From: Gemmatimonadota bacterium
Lineage (GTDB): Bacteria; JAAXHH01
NCBI GenBank assembly: GCA_026706345.1
Contig: JAPOYX010000008.1
Location: 1-47,656, forward strand
Length of the DNA: 47,656 nucleotides
Direction of reading: 5' to 3'
Of the stretch, positions 34,261 to 43,748 are shown piece after piece (position 1 is the first letter of the stretch; the number at the start of each line of letters is the position of its first letter). Under the pieces are notes generated by a model. That model had not been told where the DNA came from, made no database searches, and worked only from the letters and a program-made list of their open reading frames with translations. A program made the position numbers and the translations under genes.

Positions 34261-34821
34261 GTGGAAGCCAAAGAGATCATCAGAGAAACCAGTCGAAAAA
34301 TGGATCAGTCCGTCGAGGTGCTTCGCATGGAGCTCTCCGGCGTACGGGCGGGCCGGGCCAATCCCGCCCTGCTGGACAACATCCAGATAGAAGCCTACGG
34401 AACCATGACCCCCATCAACCAGGTCGCCACCATCAACACGCCGGACGCGCGCACGATCTCGATCCAGCCCTGGGACAAGCAGATGATCTCCGAAATCGTC
34501 CGGGCCATCCAGACGTCCGACCTGGGACTCATGCCGAATTCCGACGGGAACGTCATCCACCTGCCGGTCCCCCAGCTGACCGAAGAGCGCAGGCTTGAAT
34601 ACGTGAAAGTGATCAAGAAACTGGGCGAGGACGGCAAGATCGGCATCCGGAACGTACGCAGGGAAATGAACGAGCGCATCAAGGCCGAAGAAAAAGCCCA
34701 CCGGATGTCGGAAGACGAAAGCAAACGGCATCAGAAGACCATCCAGGATCTCACCGACCAGCATACCTCCTCCATCGACAGCGCCATATCGGTAAAAGAA
34801 CAGGAAATCCTGGAGATATAG
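34261..34821 (+). CDS. frr: Ribosome recycling factor
   Basis: A 186-residue tRNA-mimic that splits post-termination ribosomes together with EF-G. Conserved LRTGRA-type segment LSGVRAGRANPALLDNI, PINQVATI, SIQPWD, and the C-terminal three-helix region with VRNVRRE-like IGIRNVRREMNERIK. GTG at 34261 has GAGG six bases before it, deciding the start over a TTG at 34243. Sits between tsf and uppS. Confidence 0.96.
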   Translation: MEAKEIIRETSRKMDQSVEVLRMELSGVRAGRANPALLDNIQIEAYGTMTPINQVATINTPDARTISIQPWDKQMISEIVRAIQTSDLGLMPNSDGNVIHLPVPQLTEERRLEYVKVIKKLGEDGKIGIRNVRREMNERIKAEEKAHRMSEDESKRHQKTIQDLTDQHTSSIDSAISVKEQEILEI

Positions 34822-34874
34822 GCGGAAGCCGGCCATCCGGATCCATACCCGCCAGCGGCACATTCGGGGGTGAC

Positions 34875-35651
34875 GTGGGTCGAGACGCAGAGAAAGACCG
34901 GGCGGTCTCAGAAGGACTGGATCCGGAGCGCATGCCCCGCCACATCGCGTTCATCATGGACGGCAACGGGCGATGGGCGAAGAAGCGGGGGCTTGCTCGG
35001 GACGAGGGGCATTCCGCGGGGGTGGAGTCCGTTCGCGAGATGATCCGGTGCGCCGGGGAGTTCGGCGTCCGAATACTCACCTTCTTCGGGTTTTCGACCG
35101 AGAACTGGAACCGGCCCCGGCGTGAAGTCGCCGCCATCATGCAGCTGATCGTCGAATCGCTGCGCGGCGCCTTCGACGAAGCCACCCGGCACGGGATCCG
35201 GGTCTCCTTCCTGGGCAGGTGGGACGAGCTGCCGGAAACCAACCGGCAGGTCATTCAGCAGATCACGGAACAGACGGCGGGCAACGACCGCCTGCTGTTG
35301 AATTTCGCCCTGAACTACGGCGGGAGACAGGAGATCGTCGAAGCCGCGCAATGTATCGCCATGGACGTCCAGGCGGGCAGGCTGAATCCTGAAGCCATCG
35401 ACGAATCGCTTTTCGCGTCCTATCTGTACACGGAGAACCTGCCCGACCCCGACCTGCTGATCCGGACCAGCGGCGAGATGCGGATCAGCAACTTCCTGCT
35501 GTATCAGCTGGCTTATACCGAAATCCTGGTTTCTCAGGTGCTGTGGCCCGATTTCTCGCGAAGCCATTTCATCGGAGCCGTCAGGGACTACCAGTCGAGG
35601 GAGCGCCGTTTCGGAAGAACCGGCGAGCAGGTCTCTTCTCCCAGCGCGTAA
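34875..35651 (+). CDS. uppS: Undecaprenyl (isoprenyl) diphosphate synthase
   Basis: A 258-residue cis-prenyltransferase that makes the C55 carrier for peptidoglycan. The catalytic Asp29 lies in FIMDGNGRWAKKRG (26-39), followed by GHSAGVESV, FFGFSTENWNRP, and the IPP-binding LLIRTSGEMRISNFL with its Arg residues. It begins with GTG. cdsA and dxr follow closely, the common envelope-lipid cluster. Confidence 0.95.
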   Translation: MGRDAEKDRAVSEGLDPERMPRHIAFIMDGNGRWAKKRGLARDEGHSAGVESVREMIRCAGEFGVRILTFFGFSTENWNRPRREVAAIMQLIVESLRGAFDEATRHGIRVSFLGRWDELPETNRQVIQQITEQTAGNDRLLLNFALNYGGRQEIVEAAQCIAMDVQAGRLNPEAIDESLFASYLYTENLPDPDLLIRTSGEMRISNFLLYQLAYTEILVSQVLWPDFSRSHFIGAVRDYQSRERRFGRTGEQVSSPSA

Positions 35652-35665
35652 CGGAGTGAATCTCC

Positions 35666-36508
35666 ATGGCGGCCTTCGCGGAGACCCGGGTTCGTATCAC
35701 CGTGGGTGCGGTGGTCCTCCCGTGCATCGTGTTCCTCTGCTGGATCGGCGGAACGAGCCTCTTCGTCTTCGTCACCCTCGTCGTGCTCTTCGGCCTGCGT
35801 GAATACCACGGCATCGCCGCGGCCAAAGACATCAGTCCCAACTGGTTCATCGGCGTGCCCGCGGCCATTCTGCTGTGTGTCGACGCCTGGCTGAACGCGG
35901 GCGGCCACGCCCCGCTGATCCTCACGGCCCTGCTGCTCCTGTCCACCTCGGCGGAGGTGTTCAGAAAGAGCGCGGGTTCGCCCTTTCAGAACGTGGCCGC
36001 CACGGTGTTCGGCGTGGTCTATATCGGACTCCTCGGCAGCCATCTGATCCTGCTCGGCAAATGGCCGATCGGCGATCCGGCCGTCGTAATGTGGGGAGAG
36101 CGGGCCATGACGCCGGCCCTGCTCGCTTTCGCCATACCCTGGTCCTACGACGCCTGCGCCTATTTTACGGGCAGGCTGCTGGGACGCCGCAAGCTGCTGC
36201 CCCGCATCAGCGCGGGCAAGACCGTAGAGGGCACCGTCGGAGGGCTTATCGGGGCCGTCGCATTCATGTTCGGACTCCGCTACGCGCTGTTTCCCTTCCT
36301 GAGTCCGCTTCACTGTGTCGTCCTGGGCGCCGCGGGCGGCATGGCCGCCCAGGTCGGCGACCTCGCGGAATCCCTGGTAAAACGGGACGCGGGCCTGAAG
36401 GATTCCTCCCGTATCATCCCGGGGCACGGCGGTATCCTGGACCGGTTCGACAGCGTGTTCTTCGCGGCGCCTTTCGTATATTACTACCTGGCCTACCTGG
36501 CCGGTTGA
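35666..36508 (+). CDS. cdsA: Phosphatidate cytidylyltransferase
   Basis: A 280-residue integral membrane enzyme making CDP-diacylglycerol from phosphatidate and CTP. About eight hydrophobic segments lead to the C-terminal family signature SRIIPGHGGILDRFDSVFF (about 249-267) with the metal-binding Asp. The internal SWSYDACAYFTGR-type segment and RISAGKTVEGTVGG are also conserved. It begins 14 bases after uppS. Confidence 0.93.
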   Translation: MAAFAETRVRITVGAVVLPCIVFLCWIGGTSLFVFVTLVVLFGLREYHGIAAAKDISPNWFIGVPAAILLCVDAWLNAGGHAPLILTALLLLSTSAEVFRKSAGSPFQNVAATVFGVVYIGLLGSHLILLGKWPIGDPAVVMWGERAMTPALLAFAIPWSYDACAYFTGRLLGRRKLLPRISAGKTVEGTVGGLIGAVAFMFGLRYALFPFLSPLHCVVLGAAGGMAAQVGDLAESLVKRDAGLKDSSRIIPGHGGILDRFDSVFFAAPFVYYYLAYLAG

Positions 36509-36534
36509 GCACCAGACAGGAGCGTCCCGAGACC

Positions 36535-37716
36535 ATGAAGCGCATCGCGATCCTGGGTTCGACGGGTTCCGTCGGAACGCAAACGCTGGATGTCATCGCG
36601 GCCTTTCCGGACCGGTATGCGGCCCACAGCCTGACGGCCAATACCCGGGTCGATCTGCTGGAGCAACAGATCGCGCGTTTCCGTCCCCGCATGATCGCCG
36701 TCGCCGACGGGGACAGGGCGGACAGGCTCGTCCGGGGCGACGCCGGGCTCGGCCGCGGCACCGGCGCGCCGTCGATCCACACGGGCGTGGAAGGACTGAT
36801 CGAAGCCGTCGCCCACCCCGACGTGGACCTGGTGATCAGCGCCCTTCCGGGGAGCGCGGGTCTCGTCCCCACGCTCAAAGCGATCGAAGCGGGCAAGACC
36901 ATCGGACTGGCCAACAAGGAGATCCTGGTCATGGCCGGGGAGGTCGTCATGGAATCGGCGCGGCGGAACGGCGTGGACATCCTGCCCGTGGACAGCGAGC
37001 ATTGCGCGGTGCACCAGTGCCTCGCCGGACAGGACCCGGACCGGATCGAGCGCGTGATCCTGACGGCCTCGGGCGGCCCTTTCCGCAACAGCGATCCGGC
37101 AGCGCTGACGCGGATTTCCACGACGGACGCGCTGAACCATCCCACGTGGAACATGGGACGCAAAGTCACCATCGATTCCGCGACGCTCATGAACAAGGGA
37201 TTCGAGGTCATCGAGGCCCACTGGCTCTTCGGCCTCCCCGTGTCGAAAATCGACGTGGTGATCCATCCGCAGTCCATTATCCACTCCATGGTCGAGATGG
37301 TCGACGGGTCTTTGCTGGCGCAGATGGGTCCCACCGACATGCGCATACCGATCCAGTATGCTCTCTCTTACCCGGAACGCCTGGAAACCCCCTGGCCGCG
37401 ATTCGACATCACGCGGAGCTGGTCCCTGACCCTGGATCCGCCCGATGAGGACACGTTTCCCTGCCTGGGGCTCGCCTACGAGGCCAGCCGCCGGGGGGCC
37501 ACCGCGCCCGCCGTGCTGAGTACGGCCGACGAAATGGCCGTAGAGGCCTTCCTCGAGCACCGGATCGGATTTACCGACATACCGGGCATCATCGCCGATG
37601 CCATGGACCGGCACGCGGCCGCGGCGGACGGCTCGGCACCCGTGACGCTGGAATCCATCGTGGCGGCGGACCGGTGGACCAGGGCGTACTGCGGGAAAAA
37701 GTTGATTGCCGGGTGA
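36535..37716 (+). CDS. dxr: 1-deoxy-D-xylulose-5-phosphate reductoisomerase
   Basis: A 393-residue NADPH enzyme committing to the MEP isoprenoid pathway. NADPH loop GSTGSVGTQTLDV (8-20), ALANKE-type GLANKEILVMAG, metal site Asp and Glu in VDSEHCAVHQCL, the flexible loop HPTWNMGRKVTIDSATLMNKG and GFEVIEAHWLF are all present. Where many homologues read DSEHSAIFQ, this one has DSEHCAVHQ. The ATG at 36535 with AGGAG upstream fits the family start. It supplies precursors for uppS two genes upstream. Confidence 0.95.
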   Translation: MKRIAILGSTGSVGTQTLDVIAAFPDRYAAHSLTANTRVDLLEQQIARFRPRMIAVADGDRADRLVRGDAGLGRGTGAPSIHTGVEGLIEAVAHPDVDLVISALPGSAGLVPTLKAIEAGKTIGLANKEILVMAGEVVMESARRNGVDILPVDSEHCAVHQCLAGQDPDRIERVILTASGGPFRNSDPAALTRISTTDALNHPTWNMGRKVTIDSATLMNKGFEVIEAHWLFGLPVSKIDVVIHPQSIIHSMVEMVDGSLLAQMGPTDMRIPIQYALSYPERLETPWPRFDITRSWSLTLDPPDEDTFPCLGLAYEASRRGATAPAVLSTADEMAVEAFLEHRIGFTDIPGIIADAMDRHAAAADGSAPVTLESIVAADRWTRAYCGKKLIAG

Positions 37717-37812
37717 AGGTGGCCGCCTGTATATTTCTGTGTCATGTTATCCGCCGCGCGAAGTGCGCGTCGAGGGTATGAGAAAAGGTAAGAAAAGAAC
37801 GGAGTTTCCGGC

Positions 37813-39135
37813 ATGTTAACCACCGTGCTATCGGCGATTTTCGTCCTCGGGCTGCTGGTCTTCTTCCACGAGCTGGGCCACTTTCTGGCCGCCAAGCGCA
37901 TGGGTATCCGGGTGGAGCGGTTCTCCCTCGGGTTTCCGCCCAAGATGATCGGCAAGACCATAGGAGACACCGAGTACTGTATCTCCTGGATTCCCCTGGG
38001 CGGCTACGTGAAAATGGCCGGAGAGCAACCCGACCGCCAGTCGGAGGAGAAGGCTGGCGAGCCCGGGGAATTCCAGTCCAAGTCCGTGAGCGCGCGCGCC
38101 TTCGTCATCGCGGCGGGTCCCGGGGCGAATTTCGTCCTCGCCTTCATCATCTTCTGGCTGTTCTACGTGACCATGGGCGTGATGCTCGTCGACACAACCA
38201 CCGTCGGCCGGGTGGACAGCCGAAGCCCTTACGCCGCGGCGGGATTGCAGGTCGGCGATGAGATACTCGAAATCGACCAGGCGCCCGTCGATACGTGGGA
38301 GGATGTCCAGCGGCAACTCGCGTCCGGCACGGCGGCGGCCGTGGCGCTGAAGGTGCGCCGGGAGGGACGGGACCGTACGGTTGAAGTGCGGTATGACGGT
38401 ACGGGCGCGGCGGAGCGGCTGGCCGGCCTGGACTACTTTCGGGCGTCGGCCGTGAGCACGGTCATACCGGATTCTCCGGCGGAGAAGGCCGGTCTGAGGC
38501 CCGGGGATGTCATCACTTCGGTAGATGGCGTCCCGGTTACGCAGTGGTACGAGATGGTCGACCAGATCCGAGGCCGGCCGGGCATGGAAACCACGGTGTC
38601 CTGGACCCGAAACGGGCAATCTCACCAGGTGAGCATCGTCCCCAATACGGCCCAGGACCTGGACCGGGAGACCGGGGACGTCATCGATATCGGCCAGATC
38701 GGCATTACCCAGCAGGATCACCTGAAGCGCAGCCCGGTGGGGCTTGTCTCTTCCGTCAGCCTGGCCGGGACGCAGCTGGCCGCCGTCACCTACACCATAC
38801 TCGGTTTCGTCAAGAAGCTGGTCATGGGCCAGGTGTCCACCGACTCGGTGGGCGGTCCCATCGCCATCGCCCAGATGGCCGGAGACAGCGCCCGCCAGGG
38901 TCCGAGCAGTCTCTTCAGTTTCATGGCCTTTCTGAGCATCAACCTCGCCATACTGAACCTGTTGCCCATACCCGCGCTGGACGGCGGCCAACTGCTCATC
39001 CTGGGCGTCGAGAGCGTGCTGCGGCGTCCGCTTTCGCTCAGGTACCGGCTGGTATGGCAGCAAACAGGCATGGCCCTGCTGCTCTTGCTCATGGTGTTCG
39101 TGGTGTTCAACGACGTTACGCGGATATTCCGGTAG
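37813..39135 (+). CDS. rseP: RIP metalloprotease RseP (site-2 protease)
   Basis: A 440-residue inner-membrane zinc protease that cuts anti-sigma factors and signal-peptide remnants. The zinc motif HELGH (19-23) lies in the first membrane helix; the third zinc ligand is in LLPIPALDGGQLL near the C-terminus. Two PDZ domains occupy about 130-215 and 222-300 (each with a GLxxGDxI motif: GLQVGDEIL and GLRPGDVIT). dxr-rseP order is common. A 96-base gap precedes it without clear promoter boxes. Confidence 0.95.
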   Translation: MLTTVLSAIFVLGLLVFFHELGHFLAAKRMGIRVERFSLGFPPKMIGKTIGDTEYCISWIPLGGYVKMAGEQPDRQSEEKAGEPGEFQSKSVSARAFVIAAGPGANFVLAFIIFWLFYVTMGVMLVDTTTVGRVDSRSPYAAAGLQVGDEILEIDQAPVDTWEDVQRQLASGTAAAVALKVRREGRDRTVEVRYDGTGAAERLAGLDYFRASAVSTVIPDSPAEKAGLRPGDVITSVDGVPVTQWYEMVDQIRGRPGMETTVSWTRNGQSHQVSIVPNTAQDLDRETGDVIDIGQIGITQQDHLKRSPVGLVSSVSLAGTQLAAVTYTILGFVKKLVMGQVSTDSVGGPIAIAQMAGDSARQGPSSLFSFMAFLSINLAILNLLPIPALDGGQLLILGVESVLRRPLSLRYRLVWQQTGMALLLLLMVFVVFNDVTRIFR

Positions 39136-39139
39136 ACAC

Positions 39140-41473
39140 GTGATGACAGGTGCGAATATGACGGCGGGAAGCCGGTCGGCCGCAAGAGCCACTGCCTGGG
39201 GAATCTTGCTGCTCTGCGTGGTGCTGGCGGGCATCCATCCCCCCCTGCACGCGCTCGGCCAGGTGAACCGCGCCAAGGCCCTGGAGTTCTATGCCCAGGG
39301 CGGCCTCTACGACGCGCAGAACGACCGGGTCAACGCGATCAAGGCCTATCTGCAGGCCCTCGAGTACGATCCGACCTCCGCCGAGATCCACACCGCGCTG
39401 GCTGTGGACTACTACCTCGTGACTCAACGCGACCAGGCGCGGCAGCATGCCGCGAAGGCGGTGGAACTGGATTCGACGGCGACGGACGCATGGCTCGTGC
39501 TGGGAAAGTACAACGCCGACCTGGGCAGGTACCTGCCGGCCCGGGCCGCGTTCGAGCGGGTCGTCTCGCTGGAACCGGGTAACATCGAAGCCCACATCGC
39601 CCTGTCGCAGCTGGCGGAACGCCTGAACGACAGGGAGGCCGCCCTTCGGGCGCTGGAAACGGTGAGCCGCCTGGCCCCCCGCAACGCCGAATTCCATTTC
39701 AAACTGGCCGACGCCTACCGGAAGCGGGAGATGTACGACAAGGCGGTCATCGAGCTGCAGAAGGTCCTCGACGACTACCCGGATTCGATCCCGGCACGGG
39801 TGGCCCTGACGGAAATCTACGAGTTCAGGCGGCAGTGGGACCGGGCCGTGGCCATGTACCGGGAGATCATCGCCCTGGGACCCGATCGGGAAGCTGCCCT
39901 GAGGCACCGGCTCGCGCGGATCCTGATGTTCCTCGGCAGGCCCGACGAAGCGGCCGCCGAGTACCGGTTGCTGCTCGAATCCAACCGGACGTCCCCAGCG
40001 CTGTGGGCGGAACTGGGCGATGCTTACCAGGCCGGCGGCCGTGACGATCAGGCGCTGGCGATCCTGCGGGAGGGCCTGGATGTTCATCCGAATTCATCGG
40101 AAATCCTCGGAGCCCTTGGAGAAGCGCTGCTCAACCAGGACAAGCCGGAAGAGGCCGTCGCTCCGTTGACGAAGGCCGTCTCCTTGAACGGGGAGGATGC
40201 GAAACACTGGATCAACCTCGGCCGGGCATACCGGAGTACCGGGAATCTTGAGCGGGCCGTGAGCACGCTGAGGGAAGGCCTGGGCGTCATGGGAGAGAAC
40301 CCCGATCTCTTCATGCACCTCGGATTCGTCTACCAGGAATCCGGCGCCCATCCCCTTGCCGTCGCCGCTTTCAAATCGGCCATCCGGGTAGATTCCGGAC
40401 ACGCGCGAAGCCGGATAGCACTGGGATACGCCCTCATTGAACAGGGCATGTTGCAGGATGGGATCGCCGCCCTGAAAGAAGGCGTGGAGTCGCTGCCGGA
40501 CGACGTCACCCTTCGCCTGAACCTGGCGAACATCTACCTCGAACACGAAATGTACAACCAGTCCATCGACCAGGCTCAGAAGAGCATCGGGATAAACCGG
40601 CACGACCCCCGGGGATGGATCAGCCTGAGCCTGGCCTATCTGCGGCAGGACAAGCACGAACAGGCGGAGCGCGTGCTCAGCCAGGCCCTGTCGTTCCTGC
40701 CGGAGATCCCCGAGCTTCACCTGTACCTGGGCGTCAGTTACCTGTCCCGCGAGGCGTTCGAACAGGCGGGGACGCAATTTCGAAGGGTCGTGGACCTCAA
40801 TCCGGAGGATGGCAGGGGATGGATAAACCTCGGCCTGGTGCACCTGCGCCAGGAAGACTTCGAAGGCGGTATCCAGGTCCTCCGGGACGGCCTTGAAATC
40901 GATCCGGAGAACCCCGAACTGTGGTTCTACCTCGGTTACGCCCATACGGAGCAGGAAAAGTACGAGGAAGCCATCGAGATCACGGAACAGGCGGTAGCGC
41001 GCTTCCAGGCTCACCACCGCCTCCATTTCCTGCTCGCGCAGAACTACGACCAGTCGGGCCAGTTCGAGAAAGCCGTGGCCACCTTCGAGACCGCCCTGAC
41101 CATCGATCCCGACGACATCTACACGCTGAACTACCTGGGATATATCCTGGCCGACAAGGGCCTGCGGCTGGACGAAGCCAAGGTGATGATCGAGAAAGCC
41201 CTCGAGCAGAGCCCGGAGAACGGTGCCTTCCTGGATAGCCTGGGATGGGTGTATTTCAGGCTGGGCGACTACCGGAAAGCGCGGTTCTACGTGGAAAAGG
41301 CCCTCCAGTTCGAAGATACGAGCGCCACGGTACACGACCATCTCGGGGACATTTACAGCCGGCTCGGCATGAAAAGAAGCGCCATCCGCTACTGGGAGCG
41401 CGCCCTCGAGATGGAAGACGTGACCCCCGAGGAATCCGAAGAGATTCTGCAGAAACTTCAAGATGCCAGGTAA
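39140..41473 (+). CDS. Large TPR-repeat protein, probably exported
   Basis: A 777-residue protein built almost entirely of about twenty tetratricopeptide repeats. A likely signal peptide occupies about residues 7-40 (hydrophobic core TAWGILLLCVVLAG), so it should lie in the periplasm or be attached to the envelope. The last repeats (TLNYLGYILADKG, then LDSLGWVYFRLGDYRKA) are a recognisable conserved end of envelope-associated TPR proteins. It starts four bases after rseP at a GTG-ATG pair and overlaps the lipoprotein gene by 11 bases. The pairing suggests a shared envelope assembly or sorting job. Confidence 0.88.
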   Translation: MMTGANMTAGSRSAARATAWGILLLCVVLAGIHPPLHALGQVNRAKALEFYAQGGLYDAQNDRVNAIKAYLQALEYDPTSAEIHTALAVDYYLVTQRDQARQHAAKAVELDSTATDAWLVLGKYNADLGRYLPARAAFERVVSLEPGNIEAHIALSQLAERLNDREAALRALETVSRLAPRNAEFHFKLADAYRKREMYDKAVIELQKVLDDYPDSIPARVALTEIYEFRRQWDRAVAMYREIIALGPDREAALRHRLARILMFLGRPDEAAAEYRLLLESNRTSPALWAELGDAYQAGGRDDQALAILREGLDVHPNSSEILGALGEALLNQDKPEEAVAPLTKAVSLNGEDAKHWINLGRAYRSTGNLERAVSTLREGLGVMGENPDLFMHLGFVYQESGAHPLAVAAFKSAIRVDSGHARSRIALGYALIEQGMLQDGIAALKEGVESLPDDVTLRLNLANIYLEHEMYNQSIDQAQKSIGINRHDPRGWISLSLAYLRQDKHEQAERVLSQALSFLPEIPELHLYLGVSYLSREAFEQAGTQFRRVVDLNPEDGRGWINLGLVHLRQEDFEGGIQVLRDGLEIDPENPELWFYLGYAHTEQEKYEEAIEITEQAVARFQAHHRLHFLLAQNYDQSGQFEKAVATFETALTIDPDDIYTLNYLGYILADKGLRLDEAKVMIEKALEQSPENGAFLDSLGWVYFRLGDYRKARFYVEKALQFEDTSATVHDHLGDIYSRLGMKRSAIRYWERALEMEDVTPEESEEILQKLQDAR

Positions 41474-42362
41474 ACCGACCGGTCCGGTCCGGTCCGGCCG
41501 CGGTTGGCGGGGCCGGATACTCGCCTGCGCCGGTCTTTTGCTGTTTTCCTGTCGACCTCCACATACCGTACCTGTTCCTCTGCCGGTTGATCAGTTGCTG
41601 CGGGAAATGGATGAGGCCTCGGCGCGCCTGCGGGATCTAAGAGGCAGCGCGCGCATCGAGACCTCTTTCAAAGGCCGGCGGGGCCGGGCGTCGCTTCGGA
41701 TTCGGTACCACAGTCCCGCGCGATTCCGCATCGATGTGCACGGCACCATGTTCCAGGTGCCCGACATCCTCCTCGTCGATGACAGGAAGGTCCGGCTCTA
41801 CCTGCCCCGTGAAAACACCGTCTTCGAAGGAGAACTCGGGACACGGTACGTCACCATACCCGGGCTCGATCTGACCCTGGAGGACATACGCGCCGCCGTA
41901 ACCGGGACCATGGAACCAGGCAGATACGCCGGGATGCGAATCGTCGAATACCGCCACGGCGGAGGGACGGCAGCCGTCACGCTGCAGGACGGCGGGGCCA
42001 ACCGGTCGCTGCGGATCGACACCGAAAAAAAGACGGTCACCCGGGAGGCCTGGGAATCCCCCGCGACCCGGGAATCCGTGGTACGGACTTTCGAACGTTT
42101 CCGGAAACGCAACGGGATCTGGATACCGGGATCGGTACGTATAACACGGAGCGGCGGGATGTCCGGCACCGGCATGTCCGGCACCATCGAACTGACGTAC
42201 AGAACACAGTCGGTCAACCGGGGACTGCGGCCCGCGGGCGTCGACGTGCGCCTGCCGCAGACGGTCACCCGCCGTCCGCCGGAGGAAGCTACGGCAATCT
42301 CCGAGACCACGGACGAAGACGAAGCTTCGGGCCCCGGTGTGCCGCGGGAGCGTTTTCCCTGA
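41463..42362 (+). CDS. LolA/DUF4292-like outer-membrane lipoprotein
   Basis: A 299-residue lipoprotein. The signal peptide ends in the lipobox LLFSC with Cys30 as lipid site. Residues 45-240 follow the beta-rich LolA/LolB-like pattern (RIETSFKGRRGRASLRIRYH, then a region like VQVPDILLVDDRKVRLYLP), matching the DUF4292 type found beside TPR proteins. A role in handling lipid or lipoprotein at the outer membrane is suggested, not shown. Its start codon overlaps the TPR gene. A 5-bp repeat lies in codons 6-12 and a 15-bp duplication encodes MSGTGMSGT. Confidence 0.78.
   Translation: MPGKPTGPVRSGRGWRGRILACAGLLLFSCRPPHTVPVPLPVDQLLREMDEASARLRDLRGSARIETSFKGRRGRASLRIRYHSPARFRIDVHGTMFQVPDILLVDDRKVRLYLPRENTVFEGELGTRYVTIPGLDLTLEDIRAAVTGTMEPGRYAGMRIVEYRHGGGTAAVTLQDGGANRSLRIDTEKKTVTREAWESPATRESVVRTFERFRKRNGIWIPGSVRITRSGGMSGTGMSGTIELTYRTQSVNRGLRPAGVDVRLPQTVTRRPPEEATAISETTDEDEASGPGVPRERFP
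41479..41497 (+). repeat. 5-bp repeat (CCGGT) in lipoprotein signal region
   Basis: CCGGT is repeated nearly four times, within codons 6-12 of the lipoprotein gene. As the unit is not a multiple of three, copy-number slippage would shift the frame, so phase variation is conceivable. Confidence 0.6.
42159..42185 (+). repeat. 15-bp-period tandem duplication in lipoprotein gene
   Basis: ATGTCCGGCACC occurs at 42159-42170 and at 42174-42185. Period 15 keeps frame. Confidence 0.8.
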
Positions 42363-42449
42363 ACGCCGGGTGATTTACGGCGGCGTGTCACGGAGCCCGG
42401 CCCCTTCCCGGAACCCCGCCGGACGAGCGCCGGATCTCCGACAAATCCC

Positions 42450-42479
42450 TTGACAGCAGGCTGGCGGAGCGTCTATATT
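42450..42479 (+). promoter_or_regulatory. Promoter for tRNA-His (and probably efp-accB-accC)
   Basis: TTGACA (42450-42455), an 18-base spacer and TATATT (42474-42479). Perfect -35 and five-of-six -10, with the tRNA beginning 23 bases downstream. Since no terminator is seen after the tRNA, the transcript may continue into efp. Confidence 0.7.
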
Positions 42480-42501
42480 GCTTGCTCGATTCGTAGTCGA
42501 T

Positions 42502-42576
42502 GGTGGGCATAGCTCAGTTGGTTAGAGCGCTAGACTGTGGCTCTGGAGGTCGCGGGTTCGAATCCCGTTGCCCACC
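42502..42576 (+). tRNA. tRNA-His (anticodon GUG)
   Basis: Acceptor strand GTGGGCA (42503-42509) pairs with TGCCCAC (42569-42575). The anticodon arm CTAGA/TCTGG encloses CTGTGGC, giving GTG. An extra G at 42502 (G-1) faces C73 at 42576, the identity mark of bacterial tRNA-His, which fixes the assignment. No CCA is encoded. Confidence 0.96.
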
Positions 42577-42694
42577 CTGCAAGCGGAATGCTCTCGTCTC
42601 AGCCGGAGGGGATAAAGACGCGCGCGTCGCATGCCGATCGGTCCGGTAACGCGGACCAGCCGATGTAGCGGGCAGAGGAGACCAGCCGAATCCC

Positions 42695-43252
42695 ATGGTA
42701 AACGCGACAGACCTGCGCACCGGAATGACCATCAGGATCGATGGCTCCATTTACCTCATCACGGGCTGCGAGCACATCAAGCCCGGCAAGGGAACGGCCT
42801 TTTCGCGCACCCGTCTGAAGCATATCCATACCGGGGCCGTGATCGACAAGACGTACAAGGCCTCGGACAAGCTCGAAGACGTGCGGGTGGAACGCCGCAA
42901 GGCCCAGTTCCAGTACGCCGACGGGGACATGTACTACATGATGGACCTGGAGACCTACGAGCAGGTACCGGTCGGCGCGGCGATCATCGGGGACAACAAG
43001 GATTACATAAAGGACAGCATGACGCTCGAACTGCTCACCGCGGACCAGGGCGTCGTGGGCCTCGAGATGCCGAATTTCATCGAACTGGAAGTGACGCAGA
43101 CCGACCCGGGTATCCGCGGCGATACCGCGACCGGCGGCACCAAGCCGGCCACGCTCGAGAGCGGCGCCGTGGTGCAGGTCCCGTTGTTCATCAATCCGGG
43201 CGACGTGCTGCGCATTGATACGCGGTCCCGCGAATACGTGGAGCGGGTGTAA
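42695..43252 (+). CDS. efp: Elongation factor P
   Basis: A 185-residue three-domain factor that relieves ribosome stalling at polyproline. The tip-loop PGKGTAF contains Lys32, the position that receives beta-lysine or another modification in other bacteria. The C-terminal S1-like domain ends [17 protein letters not shown] and RSREYVERV. No epmA or epmB is nearby. It heads the usual efp-accB-accC order. It starts 118 bases after tRNA-His. Confidence 0.96.
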   Translation: MVNATDLRTGMTIRIDGSIYLITGCEHIKPGKGTAFSRTRLKHIHTGAVIDKTYKASDKLEDVRVERRKAQFQYADGDMYYMMDLETYEQVPVGAAIIGDNKDYIKDSMTLELLTADQGVVGLEMPNFIELEVTQTDPGIRGDTATGGTKPATLESGAVVQVPLFINPGDVLRIDTRSREYVERV

Positions 43253-43274
43253 CCGCCCTCCCGAGGAGCCTGTC

Positions 43275-43742
43275 ATGGGAATCGACGAGGTGCTCAAGCT
43301 GATTGAATCGCTTCGGGATACCGACATCCAGGAAGTCGAGGTGGCCGAGGGCGACCGGAAGATCCGGATCGTCCGCATGACGCCCGGGGCGCCCGCGGCG
43401 GCGGTCCCCGCGCCCGCGGCGGACCCGCTCGCGTCGGCCGCCGCACCGCCTGTCGAGAACGTGTCGTCAGACAACGGACCGGCAACCGATGCCGACAGTA
43501 CCTACGTCGAGGTGAGTTCGCCCATGGTGGGTACATTCTACCGGGCGCCCGAGCCCGACGCCGAGCCCTTCGTTCAGGAGCAGGACCGGATCACCACCGG
43601 CCAGCAGCTGTGCATCATCGAAGCCATGAAACTGATGAACCCCATCCAGTCCGAATTGAACGGGCGCGTGATGGCCATCCTGGTGGAAGACGCTCAGCCC
43701 GTCGAGTACGGCCAACCGTTGTTTCTGATCGAACCGGCATAG
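43275..43742 (+). CDS. accB: Acetyl-CoA carboxylase biotin carboxyl carrier protein
   Basis: A 155-residue BCCP that carries CO2 on biotin between AccC and the carboxyltransferase. The C-terminal biotinyl domain has Lys119 in IIEAMKLMN and the thumb-like [16 protein letters not shown] segment typical of AccB. A Pro/Ala-rich flexible linker (36-72) joins the N-terminal helix. Biotinylated by the BirA encoded at 22787. Start ATG 43275 has GAGGAG upstream. Confidence 0.96.
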   Translation: MGIDEVLKLIESLRDTDIQEVEVAEGDRKIRIVRMTPGAPAAAVPAPAADPLASAAAPPVENVSSDNGPATDADSTYVEVSSPMVGTFYRAPEPDAEPFVQEQDRITTGQQLCIIEAMKLMNPIQSELNGRVMAILVEDAQPVEYGQPLFLIEPA

Positions 43743-43748
43743 GCATCG

